Shown here in pieces: positions 16,325-24,437 of a stretch of 27,258 bases of DNA. Where the stretch lies: the NCBI GenBank assembly GCA_045538465.1, contig JAZSRK010000156.1:1-27258 (forward strand), in the 5' to 3' direction. The stretch comes from Limiplasma sp045538465. Its GTDB lineage: Bacteria; Bacillota; Clostridia; Christensenellales; Aristaeellaceae. The notes under the pieces were generated by a model that worked only from the letters and a program-made list of their open reading frames with translations, had not been told where the DNA came from and did no database searches. Within the stretch, counting starts at the first letter, position 1; every line of letters begins with the position of its first letter. A program made the translations under genes and the position numbers.

Positions 16325-16879
16325 TTACGGGATAACGATCGCAAGAAATTGCACCGGTTCATCGCCCACAGCCTGCATGGCATGGGGGTAGCGGGAATCG
16401 TAGTACACGCTGTCGCCGGGGTTGAGCACGATGTCGTGCTTGCCGATGACCAACCGGAGCGAGCCAGAGAGGATGTAGTCAAACTCCTGTCCATCGTGGC
16501 TGTTGGGTTCCAGCTTCTTGTTCACATCCGGCGGCACGGTAACGTACATGGGCTCGATCTTGCGGTTCATAAAGTTGTAGGCAAGGTTCTTGTATACATA
16601 CTGGTCATGGCAGTTGACCTCACGACCCTTGCTGGCCCGGGTAACGCTGAGCACATTGAGGCGGGGCGTCTCGCCGGTGAGCAGCTCAGTCATATCCACA
16701 TGAAATACCTCGCCCAGCTTTACCAGAAAGCTGATGGGCATATCAACTTCGCCGCTTTCGTATTTGCGGTATTCTTCTACGGGTACCTCCAAAGCTTCTG
16801 CCATTTCCTCGACGGTGTAGTCCGAGATCTCTCGAAGATCCTGAATTCTCATGGCTACCTGCTTCACAGTTTCGGACAC
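16325..16879 (-). CDS. XRE-family transcriptional regulator with cupin sensor domain
   Basis: 184 aa. N-terminal helix-turn-helix (about 10-65, with YTVEEMAEALEVPVEEYRKYE) and a C-terminal cupin barrel (about 105-184: HDGQEFDYILSGSL, LNPGDSVYYDSRYPHAM) that likely binds a small effector. Such HTH-cupin regulators commonly sit with acyl-CoA synthetases and polyamine or amino-acid genes. GTG start at 16879, 10 bases behind AAGGAGG (16890-16896). First gene of the operon with the synthetase, so it probably controls its own transcription. The effector, perhaps the acid or its CoA thioester, is unknown. Confidence 0.9.
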   Translation of the reverse strand: MSETVKQVAMRIQDLREISDYTVEEMAEALEVPVEEYRKYESGEVDMPISFLVKLGEVFHVDMTELLTGETPRLNVLSVTRASKGREVNCHDQYVYKNLAYNFMNRKIEPMYVTVPPDVNKKLEPNSHDGQEFDYILSGSLRLVIGKHDIVLNPGDSVYYDSRYPHAMQAVGDEPVQFLAIVIP

Positions 16880-16990
16880 AGCGGATGCGCCTCCTTTTGG
16901 CTCAAACAGAGCGGTATTGGATCATAAATGTAAGTAGAGAAAACAAATGGGATGGATCTTTCTCTCTGCCGGTAGGCCGACATTATGAAA

Positions 16991-17019
16991 ATCATACCAA
17001 AAACCTGCTGATAGAGCAA
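16991..17019 (-). promoter_or_regulatory. Promoter of the XRE-cupin/acyl-CoA synthetase operon
   Basis: Reverse strand TTGCTC (17014-17019), 17-base spacer, TATGAT (16991-16996), giving a leader of about 105 bases before the GTG. Its -35 overlaps the weak holA terminator stem. Confidence 0.55.
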
Positions 17020-17020
17020 G
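16999..17020 (-). terminator. Weak intrinsic terminator after holA
   Basis: A 6-base-pair hairpin with one G-U pair (17015-17020 with 17004-17009, 5-base loop) followed by five T on the reverse strand. It lies 13 bases beyond the holA stop. Short and overlapping the next promoter, so partial read-through into the regulator gene is plausible. Confidence 0.4.
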
Positions 17021-17033
17021 TTTTTTTGCCGTA

Positions 17034-18065
17034 TCAAGCGGGCATCTGCCCGCGAAGGATCTCTTCCAGCCTGAGCAAGGCATTCTCGGCGCAGGCATCC
17101 GGCGGCACTTTGCCGCTCTTAATGGCCTGCTCATAATCCAGCAGCATATCGTAAGCCTGCCGCAAACGGCTCTTTTCAAAACGGCGAGCCTGCTGCTGGG
17201 TACGTGCTACCGCAAAGGGCGGTATCCCCAGCAGCTGCGCCTGCGACTGCTGGGGCGTTTTTTCATCCAGCATACAGCGCATATGGTACAGGATGCGGTA
17301 TTGCCGAAGCAGCATCGCCAGCACCATGATGCGGTCTTCACCGGAGCGGAGCACATCCCTTAGCAGGGCAAAGGCTTGCTGGTTGTTGCCCGCCACCTGC
17401 GCATCCACCATCTGGAACACCGTATATTCGGAGGAACGGGTGCATACTGCATCGATATCCTCCTCGGCTACCACATCCCGCTGGGCAAGATAGGATGCCA
17501 GCTTTTCCATCTCCTGGCGCAATAAGGCGGCATCGCGCCCTACGGTAAACACAAGTTTTTCTGCCGTGGGGCGATCCAGCTGCTTGCCCATGCGCTGCAT
17601 GGTTCTGGATGCCCATGTGACAGCTTCGCCATCGCTCATGGTAGCAAAGTCTATGATCACGTTTTTCTTTTTGAGAAGGGTGTATAGCTTTTTACGGCCA
17701 TCTGCTTTGCCCTTCACATAAAAAACCAGGCAGGTGGAAGGCGAAATATTGTTCACATAATCCGTTATCGCCTTAACCTTTTTTTCATCCTCCGCTTTTT
17801 TACCGGCCGTGAGCAAGCCGCATTCCCTGACCACCACCAACCGTTTTTCGCCCATAAACGGCAACGTTTCTGCGGCGGCGATCAGCGCATCCGCATCCGG
17901 ATCGGTCAATTCGGTCAAGTTCATTTCTTCAAGCCCCGCTGGCAATAGTTTTTCCTTAAGCCGCTCCAGCGCTTGCTGCTTGATATACTCCTCCACGCCT
18001 TCCATCAGGTAAGCATCGCCAATGGTGCCTTTTTTCACAAGATCAAAAAACGCGGTATGATTCAA
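17034..18065 (-). CDS. holA: DNA polymerase III delta subunit
   Basis: 343 aa, the clamp-loader subunit that opens the sliding clamp. The N-terminus (MNHTAFFDLVKKGTIGDAYLMEGVEEY) has the typical HolA opening with a degenerate nucleotide-binding fold, followed by LPFMGEKRLVVVREC, the AAA+ lid region and the C-terminal collar with an LLDYEQAIKSG motif. The start is TTG at 18065, 7 bases behind AAGGAGG. That ribosome binding site lies in the last codons of comEC (Arg-Arg-Arg-stop), and the genes are separated by 4 bases. Last gene of the rqcP operon. Confidence 0.94.
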   Translation of the reverse strand: MNHTAFFDLVKKGTIGDAYLMEGVEEYIKQQALERLKEKLLPAGLEEMNLTELTDPDADALIAAAETLPFMGEKRLVVVRECGLLTAGKKAEDEKKVKAITDYVNNISPSTCLVFYVKGKADGRKKLYTLLKKKNVIIDFATMSDGEAVTWASRTMQRMGKQLDRPTAEKLVFTVGRDAALLRQEMEKLASYLAQRDVVAEEDIDAVCTRSSEYTVFQMVDAQVAGNNQQAFALLRDVLRSGEDRIMVLAMLLRQYRILYHMRCMLDEKTPQQSQAQLLGIPPFAVARTQQQARRFEKSRLRQAYDMLLDYEQAIKSGKVPPDACAENALLRLEEILRGQMPA

Positions 18066-18069
18066 CGGT

Positions 18070-20418
18070 CTACCTCCTTCGGTAGGGCGCTGCCATCAGC
18101 TGCCCGTTTTGCACATAGAGCATAATATCGCCCGCTTCATCCGTGCGCAGGTATGGGATGCGCTGTTGTTGCAAGCGCTCGCCAACCGCCGCTCCATCCC
18201 CGCCGGAGCAGCTCAAAAGCGCCAGCGCAGGCTGTGTGCGTGCCAAAAAGTCCGTTTGGGTACGATCCTCTCTGCCATGCTGCGCTACACGAAGCACATC
18301 GCATGGTACAGCGGCTATGCTCTCGTACGCGCCGGATAGGTCGGAGGGATTCAGGATGATATACCCGCCCATTTCGACAGCAAGCACCAACGGTCTTTCT
18401 TCGGTCATCTGGCCGGTGCGCAAGGTCTCAGCCTCCGGCCACAGGGTACGGATCGTGACCGACGGATAGGTATGTACCTCTCCTGCCGCCGCTTCGCTGA
18501 CAGGTATGCCGTGCTGCGCCAAAAGCGAAAGCACGGCGAGCGATTCTTCATCTGCCATCTGCGATGCCCCGCCCTTTGGCAAATACACCCGAGAGATGCG
18601 CACGCCGTTTTTTAGCAGATACGGCACACCGCCGGTATGATCGGCACGAAGCTGCGTCAGGTACAACACGTCGATGGTCTTGCCCGTATCCGCAAGATAA
18701 TCCAGTACCTGCTCCCCATCTCTGCCCGTATCGATAACGATGGTACGCTCTCCGTCATACAATAGCGCTGCATCCGCTTGCCCCACCGACAATTGAAGGT
18801 AGCGTACCGGCGGCGGTGCAGAGAGAGAAAGCCCGGCCAAGGTGACGGCAACTGCCGCTGCGATCGCCAAAAGCCGTTTCCAAACCCCTACCCGAACAGC
18901 GTAGGAAACCGCAAAGATCGTAAGCAACGCTGGTGCCAGCCAGAGGCTATCTACCCCGCTCAGCTGCACCGTTGCCATGGGCAACCGGCCAAGCAGGCGC
19001 ACTGCCCACAACAGCACATTGCCCAGTTGTGCAGCTGCCCAGCCTGATACCGTACCCAGCAAGGGCACCGGCGAAAGAAGCAGTGCCAGCAAGCACAGGG
19101 GCACCAGCACGCCGACCACCGGTACCAACAGCACATTGATCAGGATCCCATAGACGGGCAGCTGATGGAAATAATACGCCGACGGCAATAGCACACCCAG
19201 CTGAGCAGACAGGCAGAAGCAGAAAGCCTCCGCCGCTTGGTTGCAAAGATGCATGAGCACACGGCGAATGTTCCGGCGGGAAAAAGGCTTGCCTGTAACC
19301 AGCCGCCGCTCCGGTTTGGGCAGCCAGCGCAAGCATTTGTCCTTCAAAACAGGCTGGATCAGGCAGATGCCCAGCACCGCCGATACCGACAGCACAAACC
19401 CAGCAGAGAACGCCTGCAACGGGCGTATCGTCAGCACTACCAAAATGGCTGCGCCAAGATTATTGAGCATATCCCGCGGGCGTTTGAATGCCACTGCGCC
19501 ACAACTGAGCATCAGCATAACGGCAGCACGGGTGGCTGCTGCCGAAAAACCCGTCAAGGCGCAGTAGACCGCCAGAAATACAGATAATATGATCCAACGG
19601 CTCCTACCCATGCGCAGCCAATTCAACACTTGAAAGAGCATGGTTCCCAGCAGACCCACATGCAGCCCGGAGACCGACATGATATGGGCAATGCCCAAAC
19701 GTTGAAAAGCTTCTATATCCTGTTCTGCCATGCCTTCTCTATCGCTAAACAGAAGCGCCATGGCCAACTGCGCCCCATCGCCCATGGTGCGGCTCAATGC
19801 TGCGTTCATGATTTTTCTGAGCCGGGCGACCCAATCGGTGATCGGCGCATCCTCCGGGCAGTTGAGCACCGTTACCGGGCCGGAGGCGGTAATGCCAAAA
19901 TGCAGTCCCTTTTGCAGCATCCAGCTGCGAAAATCAAAATGGGGCCGTCCGCTCTTGCCCTCCGGCAGGTACACTTTGCCCTGCATGGATAGCTTCGCCC
20001 CATCGAACACTTGCGGAAACTCACCTGTATAGTCGTATACGCTGCAATAAGCCTTGCCCGGTACAGCACTCCCATTCAGCTGAACATCGCATAGCGTAAA
20101 GGTGATCCGGTTCCAAGCCGGCTGCGCAGCCTCGCCCGCTACCGTTGCTGTGATCTGCTCATAGCGGCCTGATGGCGGCGCTGCGGGGTAAAGTGCAGGC
20201 AGCATCCGCAAAAGCCCTAGCGCACAAAAGCAGATCGCGATGCCCAGCGTCAGCCGCCGACGCTTTGCCGCCAGCAGTGCACAAACAGCGATCCCGATCC
20301 CCAATAGCCAAAGAGGCCATAGGCCCGCCTTTACGATCCCGCCCAAAAGGCAGCCCAACAAAAAGGCTGCACCAGCTGTCAGCAAAAACCGGTTCCGGGG
20401 CGGTACCATCGGTTGCAT
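18070..20418 (-). CDS. comEC: ComEC/Rec2 DNA uptake channel with altered metallo-beta-lactamase domain
   Basis: 782 aa, the inner-membrane channel that imports single-stranded DNA in natural competence. Order: membrane helices and DUF4131/OB region (about 10-205), Competence domain with many helices (about 210-500; the HIMSVSGLHVGLLG signature), then a C-terminal metallo-beta-lactamase-like domain (about 538-770). The last keeps GQADA, VIDTG and ADH but has Gln where the first metal-binding His of HxxxDH is expected (TQLRADH, 588-594) and AQHG where HHG is usual. Length is normal. Starts 40 bases after ispF. No other com genes are in view, so function in uptake is uncertain. Confidence 0.93.
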   Translation of the reverse strand: MQPMVPPRNRFLLTAGAAFLLGCLLGGIVKAGLWPLWLLGIGIAVCALLAAKRRRLTLGIAICFCALGLLRMLPALYPAAPPSGRYEQITATVAGEAAQPAWNRITFTLCDVQLNGSAVPGKAYCSVYDYTGEFPQVFDGAKLSMQGKVYLPEGKSGRPHFDFRSWMLQKGLHFGITASGPVTVLNCPEDAPITDWVARLRKIMNAALSRTMGDGAQLAMALLFSDREGMAEQDIEAFQRLGIAHIMSVSGLHVGLLGTMLFQVLNWLRMGRSRWIILSVFLAVYCALTGFSAAATRAAVMLMLSCGAVAFKRPRDMLNNLGAAILVVLTIRPLQAFSAGFVLSVSAVLGICLIQPVLKDKCLRWLPKPERRLVTGKPFSRRNIRRVLMHLCNQAAEAFCFCLSAQLGVLLPSAYYFHQLPVYGILINVLLVPVVGVLVPLCLLALLLSPVPLLGTVSGWAAAQLGNVLLWAVRLLGRLPMATVQLSGVDSLWLAPALLTIFAVSYAVRVGVWKRLLAIAAAVAVTLAGLSLSAPPPVRYLQLSVGQADAALLYDGERTIVIDTGRDGEQVLDYLADTGKTIDVLYLTQLRADHTGGVPYLLKNGVRISRVYLPKGGASQMADEESLAVLSLLAQHGIPVSEAAAGEVHTYPSVTIRTLWPEAETLRTGQMTEERPLVLAVEMGGYIILNPSDLSGAYESIAAVPCDVLRVAQHGREDRTQTDFLARTQPALALLSCSGGDGAAVGERLQQQRIPYLRTDEAGDIMLYVQNGQLMAAPYRRR

Positions 20419-20458
20419 GAGGGAGCTTTTCCTTTCGTAGCGCGGATAACAAATTCCT

Positions 20459-20935
20459 TTAGGCTTTTTCGATCAGGCACACCGCATGGGCACTCATGCC
20501 CTTGCCTTCGCCCTCAAAGCCCATGTGCTCGGTGGTGGTGGCCTTTACATTTACAGCATCCACATCCAGACCCATGGCCTGCGCCAGCCGCTGGCGCATC
20601 TGGTCGATGTAGGGGCGCAGCTTAGGCTTTTGGGCGACGATGGTCACATCCACATTCACAGGGGCATACCCTTTCTCGGCGATGCGCCCCATCACCACTT
20701 TGAGCAGCTCGATGGAGTCTGCGCCCTTGTACTGCATATCCGTATCCGGAAACAGCTTGCCGATATCCCCCAGCGCTGCTGCTCCCAACAAAGCATCCAT
20801 CAGGGCATGGGTGGCCACATCCGCATCGCTGTGCCCCAGCAGCCCAAGGGTATAGGGCACTTCTACGCCGCACAAGATCAGCTTGCGGTCTTCCACCAGC
20901 TTGTGTACATCCATACCATGTCCGATCCTCAGCAT
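20459..20935 (-). CDS. ispF: 2-C-methyl-D-erythritol 2,4-cyclodiphosphate synthase
   Basis: 158 aa, the full family size. Fifth step of the MEP isoprenoid pathway, cyclising CDP-ME-2-phosphate with release of CMP. Signatures: RIGHGMDVHKL (metal Asp and His), GLLGHSDADVATHALMDALLGA, DIGKLFPDTD and the C-terminal VKATTTEHMGFEGEGKGMSA. All metal and substrate residues appear present. The ATG at 20935 overlaps the end of ispD by 7 bases, so the two consecutive pathway enzymes are translationally coupled; ispE is not in the window. Confidence 0.97.
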   Translation of the reverse strand: MLRIGHGMDVHKLVEDRKLILCGVEVPYTLGLLGHSDADVATHALMDALLGAAALGDIGKLFPDTDMQYKGADSIELLKVVMGRIAEKGYAPVNVDVTIVAQKPKLRPYIDQMRQRLAQAMGLDVDAVNVKATTTEHMGFEGEGKGMSAHAVCLIEKA

Positions 20936-21636
20936 CCTTCCACAGCCTTTCTTTCTTCACGATCCCGCAGGATGGCTTCGGCAAAGGCCAGATCCACCGG
21001 CGTGGTCAGCTTCAGGTTTTCCCGGCTGCCCTCGGTCAGGTAGACGGGCTTGCCCCAGTATTCCACCAGAGCGGCATCATCGGTCGCCAGATAATCTTCC
21101 TCAGCCGCTTTTTGATGGGCGGCAAACAGATCCGCAGCAGCAAAGCCCTGCGGGGTCTGCATGGCGTACAGCTCGGAACGATCCAGCGTTTCCAACACCT
21201 GCCCGGAGGCGCTGGCCCGCTTGATGGTATCCGTTACCGGCACGGCAGCAACACCGTTGCCGTTTTGGGCAATGCTATCCAATACCCGCTGGATCACCGC
21301 TTCGGTCACCAGACAGCGCGCGCCGTCGTGCACCAAGATGGCCTCCGCATCCGCAGGCAAAGCATCCATGCCGTTTTTCACCGATGCCTGACGGGTATCA
21401 CCCCCCGGAACCACAGCCAGCACAAAGCGGCTAAGACCGTAGCGGCTGAGCAGTGCACGCATATCGTCCACTTCCTCGGCGCGAGCCACCACCACAGCAC
21501 CCCGGCACAGCCCGGAAAACGGCGCCACTGAGCGCACGATCGCCGGTATGCCCCTAAGCGGCAGAAACACCTTGTTCATGCCTGCGCCCATGCGTTGGCC
21601 GCTGCCGCCGCCCAGAATAATGGCGTAGCTGATCAT
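20929..21636 (-). CDS. ispD: 2-C-methyl-D-erythritol 4-phosphate cytidylyltransferase
   Basis: 235 aa. Third step of the MEP pathway, CTP + MEP to CDP-ME. Motifs: ILGGGSGQRMGAGMNKVFLPL (nucleotide-binding loop with catalytic Arg and Lys), VPGGDTRQASVKNGM, VHDGARCLV, VPVTDTIKRA, QTPQGF and the terminal EGSRENLKLTTPVDL. The first loop reads GGGSG where AAGxG is most common, a conservative change also seen in other Firmicutes. The ATG at 21636 overlaps the rqcP stop (ATGA). Confidence 0.97.
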   Translation of the reverse strand: MISYAIILGGGSGQRMGAGMNKVFLPLRGIPAIVRSVAPFSGLCRGAVVVARAEEVDDMRALLSRYGLSRFVLAVVPGGDTRQASVKNGMDALPADAEAILVHDGARCLVTEAVIQRVLDSIAQNGNGVAAVPVTDTIKRASASGQVLETLDRSELYAMQTPQGFAAADLFAAHQKAAEEDYLATDDAALVEYWGKPVYLTEGSRENLKLTTPVDLAFAEAILRDREERKAVEGC

Positions 21637-21914
21637 TCCTCTGCGCCCCGTTCTGCCTTGGTGGCGGCATCCTCTTCCAGTACTTCGTACATATCGGCAG
21701 CGCCTTCCTTGCGCACCACTTCCTTTACCTCAGCGATGCGGTAGCGCCCCACCCGGTTGCCGAAGCGGATCTCCAGAATATCATTCACCTTTACCTCAGC
21801 ACCGGGCTTTGCCACCTTGCCGTTCAGGCTGACACGACCGCCGGAGCAGGCCTCGTTGGCCACCGTGCGGCGCTTGATGATCCGGGACACCTTCAAAAAT
21901 TTATCCAGACGCAT
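21633..21914 (-). CDS. rqcP: S4-domain RNA-binding protein RqcP (YabO-like)
   Basis: 93 aa. A single S4 domain at about 1-75: MRLDKFLKVSRIIKRRTVANE, CSGGRVSLNGKVAKPGAEVK and LEIRFGNRVGRYRI, matching the RqcP/Hsp15-like family. In Bacillus RqcP helps RqcH add C-terminal Ala tails to stalled nascent chains on split 50S subunits. The last 20 residues are acidic and variable. AAAGGAG precedes the ATG by about 10 bases. First gene of the operon with ispD, ispF, comEC and holA. Confidence 0.93.
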   Translation of the reverse strand: MRLDKFLKVSRIIKRRTVANEACSGGRVSLNGKVAKPGAEVKVNDILEIRFGNRVGRYRIAEVKEVVRKEGAADMYEVLEEDAATKAERGAEE

Positions 21915-21935
21915 GAAAAAAGCACTCCTTTCCTG

Positions 21936-21961
21936 ATGGTTGCAGCAAGAGGTGCAACCAT
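21936..21961. promoter_or_regulatory. Inverted repeat at the rqcP transcription start (possible operator)
   Basis: Perfect 9-base arms (21936-21944 and 21953-21961) around an 8-base centre. It starts within a few bases of the expected +1 of the promoter below and ends about 20 bases before the start codon, so it may be an operator or a 5' RNA hairpin. Confidence 0.55.
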
Positions 21962-21965
21962 GTAT

Positions 21966-21994
21966 ATTGTACTGGATTGTGCGTGGGATGGCAA
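21966..21994 (-). promoter_or_regulatory. Promoter of the rqcP-ispD-ispF-comEC-holA operon
   Basis: Reverse strand TTGCCA (21989-21994), 17-base spacer, TACAAT (21966-21971): five of six consensus bases in each box. It is the only promoter-like site seen ahead of the five co-directional genes. Confidence 0.75.
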
Positions 21995-22055
21995 GGGCGG
22001 TACAGGGTTTTCTGGCGGCACTTTCGGTAAAAACGCCATTCTGCAGATCATCAGG

Positions 22056-22097
22056 CTACGAAAAAGCATCTGCCGTGCTTTTTCTCACCGCAGATGC
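22056..22097 (-). terminator. Intrinsic terminator after the esterase gene
   Basis: Arms 22066-22073 and 22090-22097 (8 bases, extended inwards by GTG/CAC after one mismatch), with TTTTT following on the reverse strand. It lies about 10 bases beyond the esterase stop codon. Confidence 0.85.
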
Positions 22098-22106
22098 CTT
22101 TTCATC

Positions 22107-23048
22107 TTATTCTTTTTTGGTAGAGAAAACGGTTCTCAAAAACGCTGTGCGCCTTTCCACACATGCTTGAACGATGGGGCTGTGCGTAACGATATCAAAC
22201 CCGTGCATGGTGCCCTCGGTATTGTTTATTTCCACGGCTATGCCATGCTGCCGCAGTTTTTCCCCATAAAGTACGCCATCATCGTGCAGGCAATCAAACT
22301 CTGCTGTTTCGATGTAGGCCGTCGGCATGCCTTCCAGTGTTTCGGCACGCATGGGGTGCAAGATCGGGTTGCTGGTCTCGCCCCCTTGGGGCAGATAGAG
22401 CCGGGTGTACTTACCCATATCCCGGCTGTTGCACATGGGCGTATCGGTATACTTCTTTACCGACTCGGTCAGAAAATCCGGGCCGGTGGTGGGATAAAGC
22501 AGCATTTGTCCGCAGGGAATAGGCTGACCCTCATCCCTTGCCCGGATGCAGACCCCAGCCGACAGATTGCCACCGGCGCTATCGCCGCCAACGGCGATCC
22601 TGGCAGCGTCGATCCCAAGGGACGCTGCGTTTTCCAGCACATACAGGTAGGCGCTGTAGCAATCCTCAGGGGCAGCAGGGAACGGATGCTTAGGCGCAAG
22701 CCGATAATCCACAAACAGCACCTTGCACCCTGCCTTGAGGGCATACGCCCGGGCCAGCTTGTAGTGATGGGGCGAAGCAGGGAACACATAGCCGCCGCCA
22801 TGATAGTTGATCAGGCAGGGTGCGCTTTCCTCCAGCCCAACCGGCGAATATAGCAGCGCTGTCACCGAAGCACCATCCTTGCCGGGAATGGACAGGTGAT
22901 CGACCCGCATGGTTTTTGTGGAGCGTTCCAGCAAGCGTAGCAGCCTGAGCATGGGCTGGATGAACGCCAGACTCAGCTTGGAGATGGGCGGATTCATCTT
23001 CGTCCATTTCTGAAAATCGGGATGAATGGGGTATTTACACGATTTCAT
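22107..23048 (-). CDS. Alpha/beta hydrolase, HSL (family IV) esterase
   Basis: 313 aa. Family IV carboxylesterase related to hormone-sensitive lipase: HGGG oxyanion loop (83-86), nucleophile Ser157 in GGDSAGG, Asp252 in AEFDCLHDDG and His282 in MHGFD complete the triad. It should hydrolyse short-chain acyl esters in the cytoplasm, as no signal peptide is present. AGGAGG lies 8 bases before the ATG at 23048. It stands alone between metK's terminator and its own. The natural substrate cannot be told. Confidence 0.92.
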   Translation of the reverse strand: MKSCKYPIHPDFQKWTKMNPPISKLSLAFIQPMLRLLRLLERSTKTMRVDHLSIPGKDGASVTALLYSPVGLEESAPCLINYHGGGYVFPASPHHYKLARAYALKAGCKVLFVDYRLAPKHPFPAAPEDCYSAYLYVLENAASLGIDAARIAVGGDSAGGNLSAGVCIRARDEGQPIPCGQMLLYPTTGPDFLTESVKKYTDTPMCNSRDMGKYTRLYLPQGGETSNPILHPMRAETLEGMPTAYIETAEFDCLHDDGVLYGEKLRQHGIAVEINNTEGTMHGFDIVTHSPIVQACVERRTAFLRTVFSTKKE

Positions 23049-23097
23049 GGCTTCGTCCTCCTTTGGCGCACAGGCGCATCAACGGCCTAATAAGAGA

Positions 23098-23126
23098 GAA
23101 AGAACAGCCCAACGAGCTGTTCTTTC
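23098..23126. terminator. Intrinsic terminator after metK
   Basis: Perfect 11-base arms (23098-23108, 23116-23126) with a 7-base loop. On the reverse strand it is followed by a weak T-rich tract; on the plus strand by an A run. Placed 18 bases beyond the metK stop. Confidence 0.82.
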
Positions 23127-23144
23127 AAAAAATATGCAAATTGA

Positions 23145-24326
23145 TCAGCAAACAGCCTTTGCCAATTCTTCAGCCTTGTCCTCCTGCTCCCAGGGCAGCT
23201 GCACATCGGTGCGGCCAAAGTGACCATAAGCAGCGGTCTGGCGGTAGATGGGACGGCGCAGATCCAGCATGCGGATGATGCCATCGGGAGACAAATCGAA
23301 GTGCTTGGCCACCAGCTTGCCCAGTTCCTCATCGTTCAGCTTGCCGGTGCCAAAGGAGTTGATCTGCACGCTGACGGGCTGAGCCACGCCGATGGCATAG
23401 GCCAGCGCCACTTCGCAGCGGTCTGCCAGACCGGCAGCCACCAAATTTTTGGCCACATAGCGGGCAGCATAGCAAGCGGAACGATCCACCTTGGAGGGAT
23501 CCTTGCCGCTGAAAGCGCCGCCGCCGTGACGGGCATAGCCGCCGTAGGTATCCACGATGATCTTGCGGCCGGTCAGACCGGTATCGCCAGCGGGGCCCCC
23601 CAGCACAAAACGGCCGGTGGGGTTGATGTACACCTTGGTATCATCCTGCCACAGATCGGCGGGAATGGTGGCCTTGATGACCTTTTCCAAGATCTGCACA
23701 CGCAGATCCTCGATGGAGATGCTCTCGTCATGCTGAGCGGACACAACGACGGTATCCACAGCCACGGGCTTGTCATCTTCGTATACCACGGTCACCTGAG
23801 CCTTGCCGTCGGGACGCAGCCACGGCAGCACGCCATCCTTGCGCACCTTGGTGAGGCAAGCGGTGAGGCGGTGAGCCAGCGCAATGGGCAGGGGCATCTT
23901 CTCAGGGGTCTCGTTGCAGGCATAGCCGAACATCATGCCCTGATCGCCAGCGCCGGTCTCGGCGGCTTTGTCAGTGTTGCGGGATTCCCACGCATTGTCC
24001 ACGCCCATGGCGATATCCGGGCTCTGGGCATGCACGGAGGTGAGCACGGCGCAGCTATCGGCGCTAAAGCCGAGACCATCGCCTACATAGCCGATGTCAC
24101 GGATCACCTGACGGGCGATCTCATCGATGGAAACATAGGTGCTGGTGGTAATTTCGCCCATTACCTGCACCATGCCGGTGGTGGCGCAAGTTTCGCACGC
24201 CACACGGGCAGCGGGATCCTTTTCCAAGATCGCATCCAGCACAGCATCGCTGATCTGGTCGCACACTTTATCCGGATGTCCCTCAGTTACACATTCGCTG
24301 GTAAACACAGTACGCATTTCAGTCAT
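23145..24326 (-). CDS. metK: S-adenosylmethionine synthetase
   Basis: 393 aa from the ATG at 24326; makes SAM from methionine and ATP. Signatures: EGHPDKVCDQISDAVLDAI near the N-terminus, GAGDQGMMFGYA in the middle, then TGRKIIVDTYGG and GGGAFSGKDPSKVDRSA (nucleotide and phosphate loops). A longer in-frame reading to 24458 runs into the riboswitch and terminator and is not real. AGGAGG lies 3 bases before the ATG, slightly close. Expression is under the SAM-I riboswitch at 24438-24537, giving feedback by the product. Confidence 0.97.
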   Translation of the reverse strand: MTEMRTVFTSECVTEGHPDKVCDQISDAVLDAILEKDPAARVACETCATTGMVQVMGEITTSTYVSIDEIARQVIRDIGYVGDGLGFSADSCAVLTSVHAQSPDIAMGVDNAWESRNTDKAAETGAGDQGMMFGYACNETPEKMPLPIALAHRLTACLTKVRKDGVLPWLRPDGKAQVTVVYEDDKPVAVDTVVVSAQHDESISIEDLRVQILEKVIKATIPADLWQDDTKVYINPTGRFVLGGPAGDTGLTGRKIIVDTYGGYARHGGGAFSGKDPSKVDRSACYAARYVAKNLVAAGLADRCEVALAYAIGVAQPVSVQINSFGTGKLNDEELGKLVAKHFDLSPDGIIRMLDLRRPIYRQTAAYGHFGRTDVQLPWEQEDKAEELAKAVC

Positions 24327-24384
24327 GTTCCTCCTGTTTTTCTTCTGATCAACCGAGCGTTTGACGTCAGGCGCACTCTTTGAA

Positions 24385-24414
24385 CAAAAAACGCACCTGC
24401 GGCACGGCAGGCGC
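24385..24414 (-). terminator. Riboswitch-controlled terminator ahead of metK
   Basis: Reverse strand GC-rich stem of 9 pairs with one G-U (24406-24414 pairing with 24392-24400) and a short loop, followed by six T (24386-24391). It lies between the SAM aptamer and the metK start codon, the standard place for the transcription-off hairpin. Confidence 0.88.
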
Positions 24415-24437
24415 GAAAAGGGTTCTGGTTTCTTTAC

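Noticed and set aside
15572..16927. 451-aa open frame antisense to the synthetase and regulator genes
   Set aside because: Spans two real genes on the other strand, lacks motifs and a ribosome binding site.
23220..24383. 387-aa open frame antisense to metK
   Set aside because: Entirely opposite metK and its riboswitch; no motif, no ribosome binding site.
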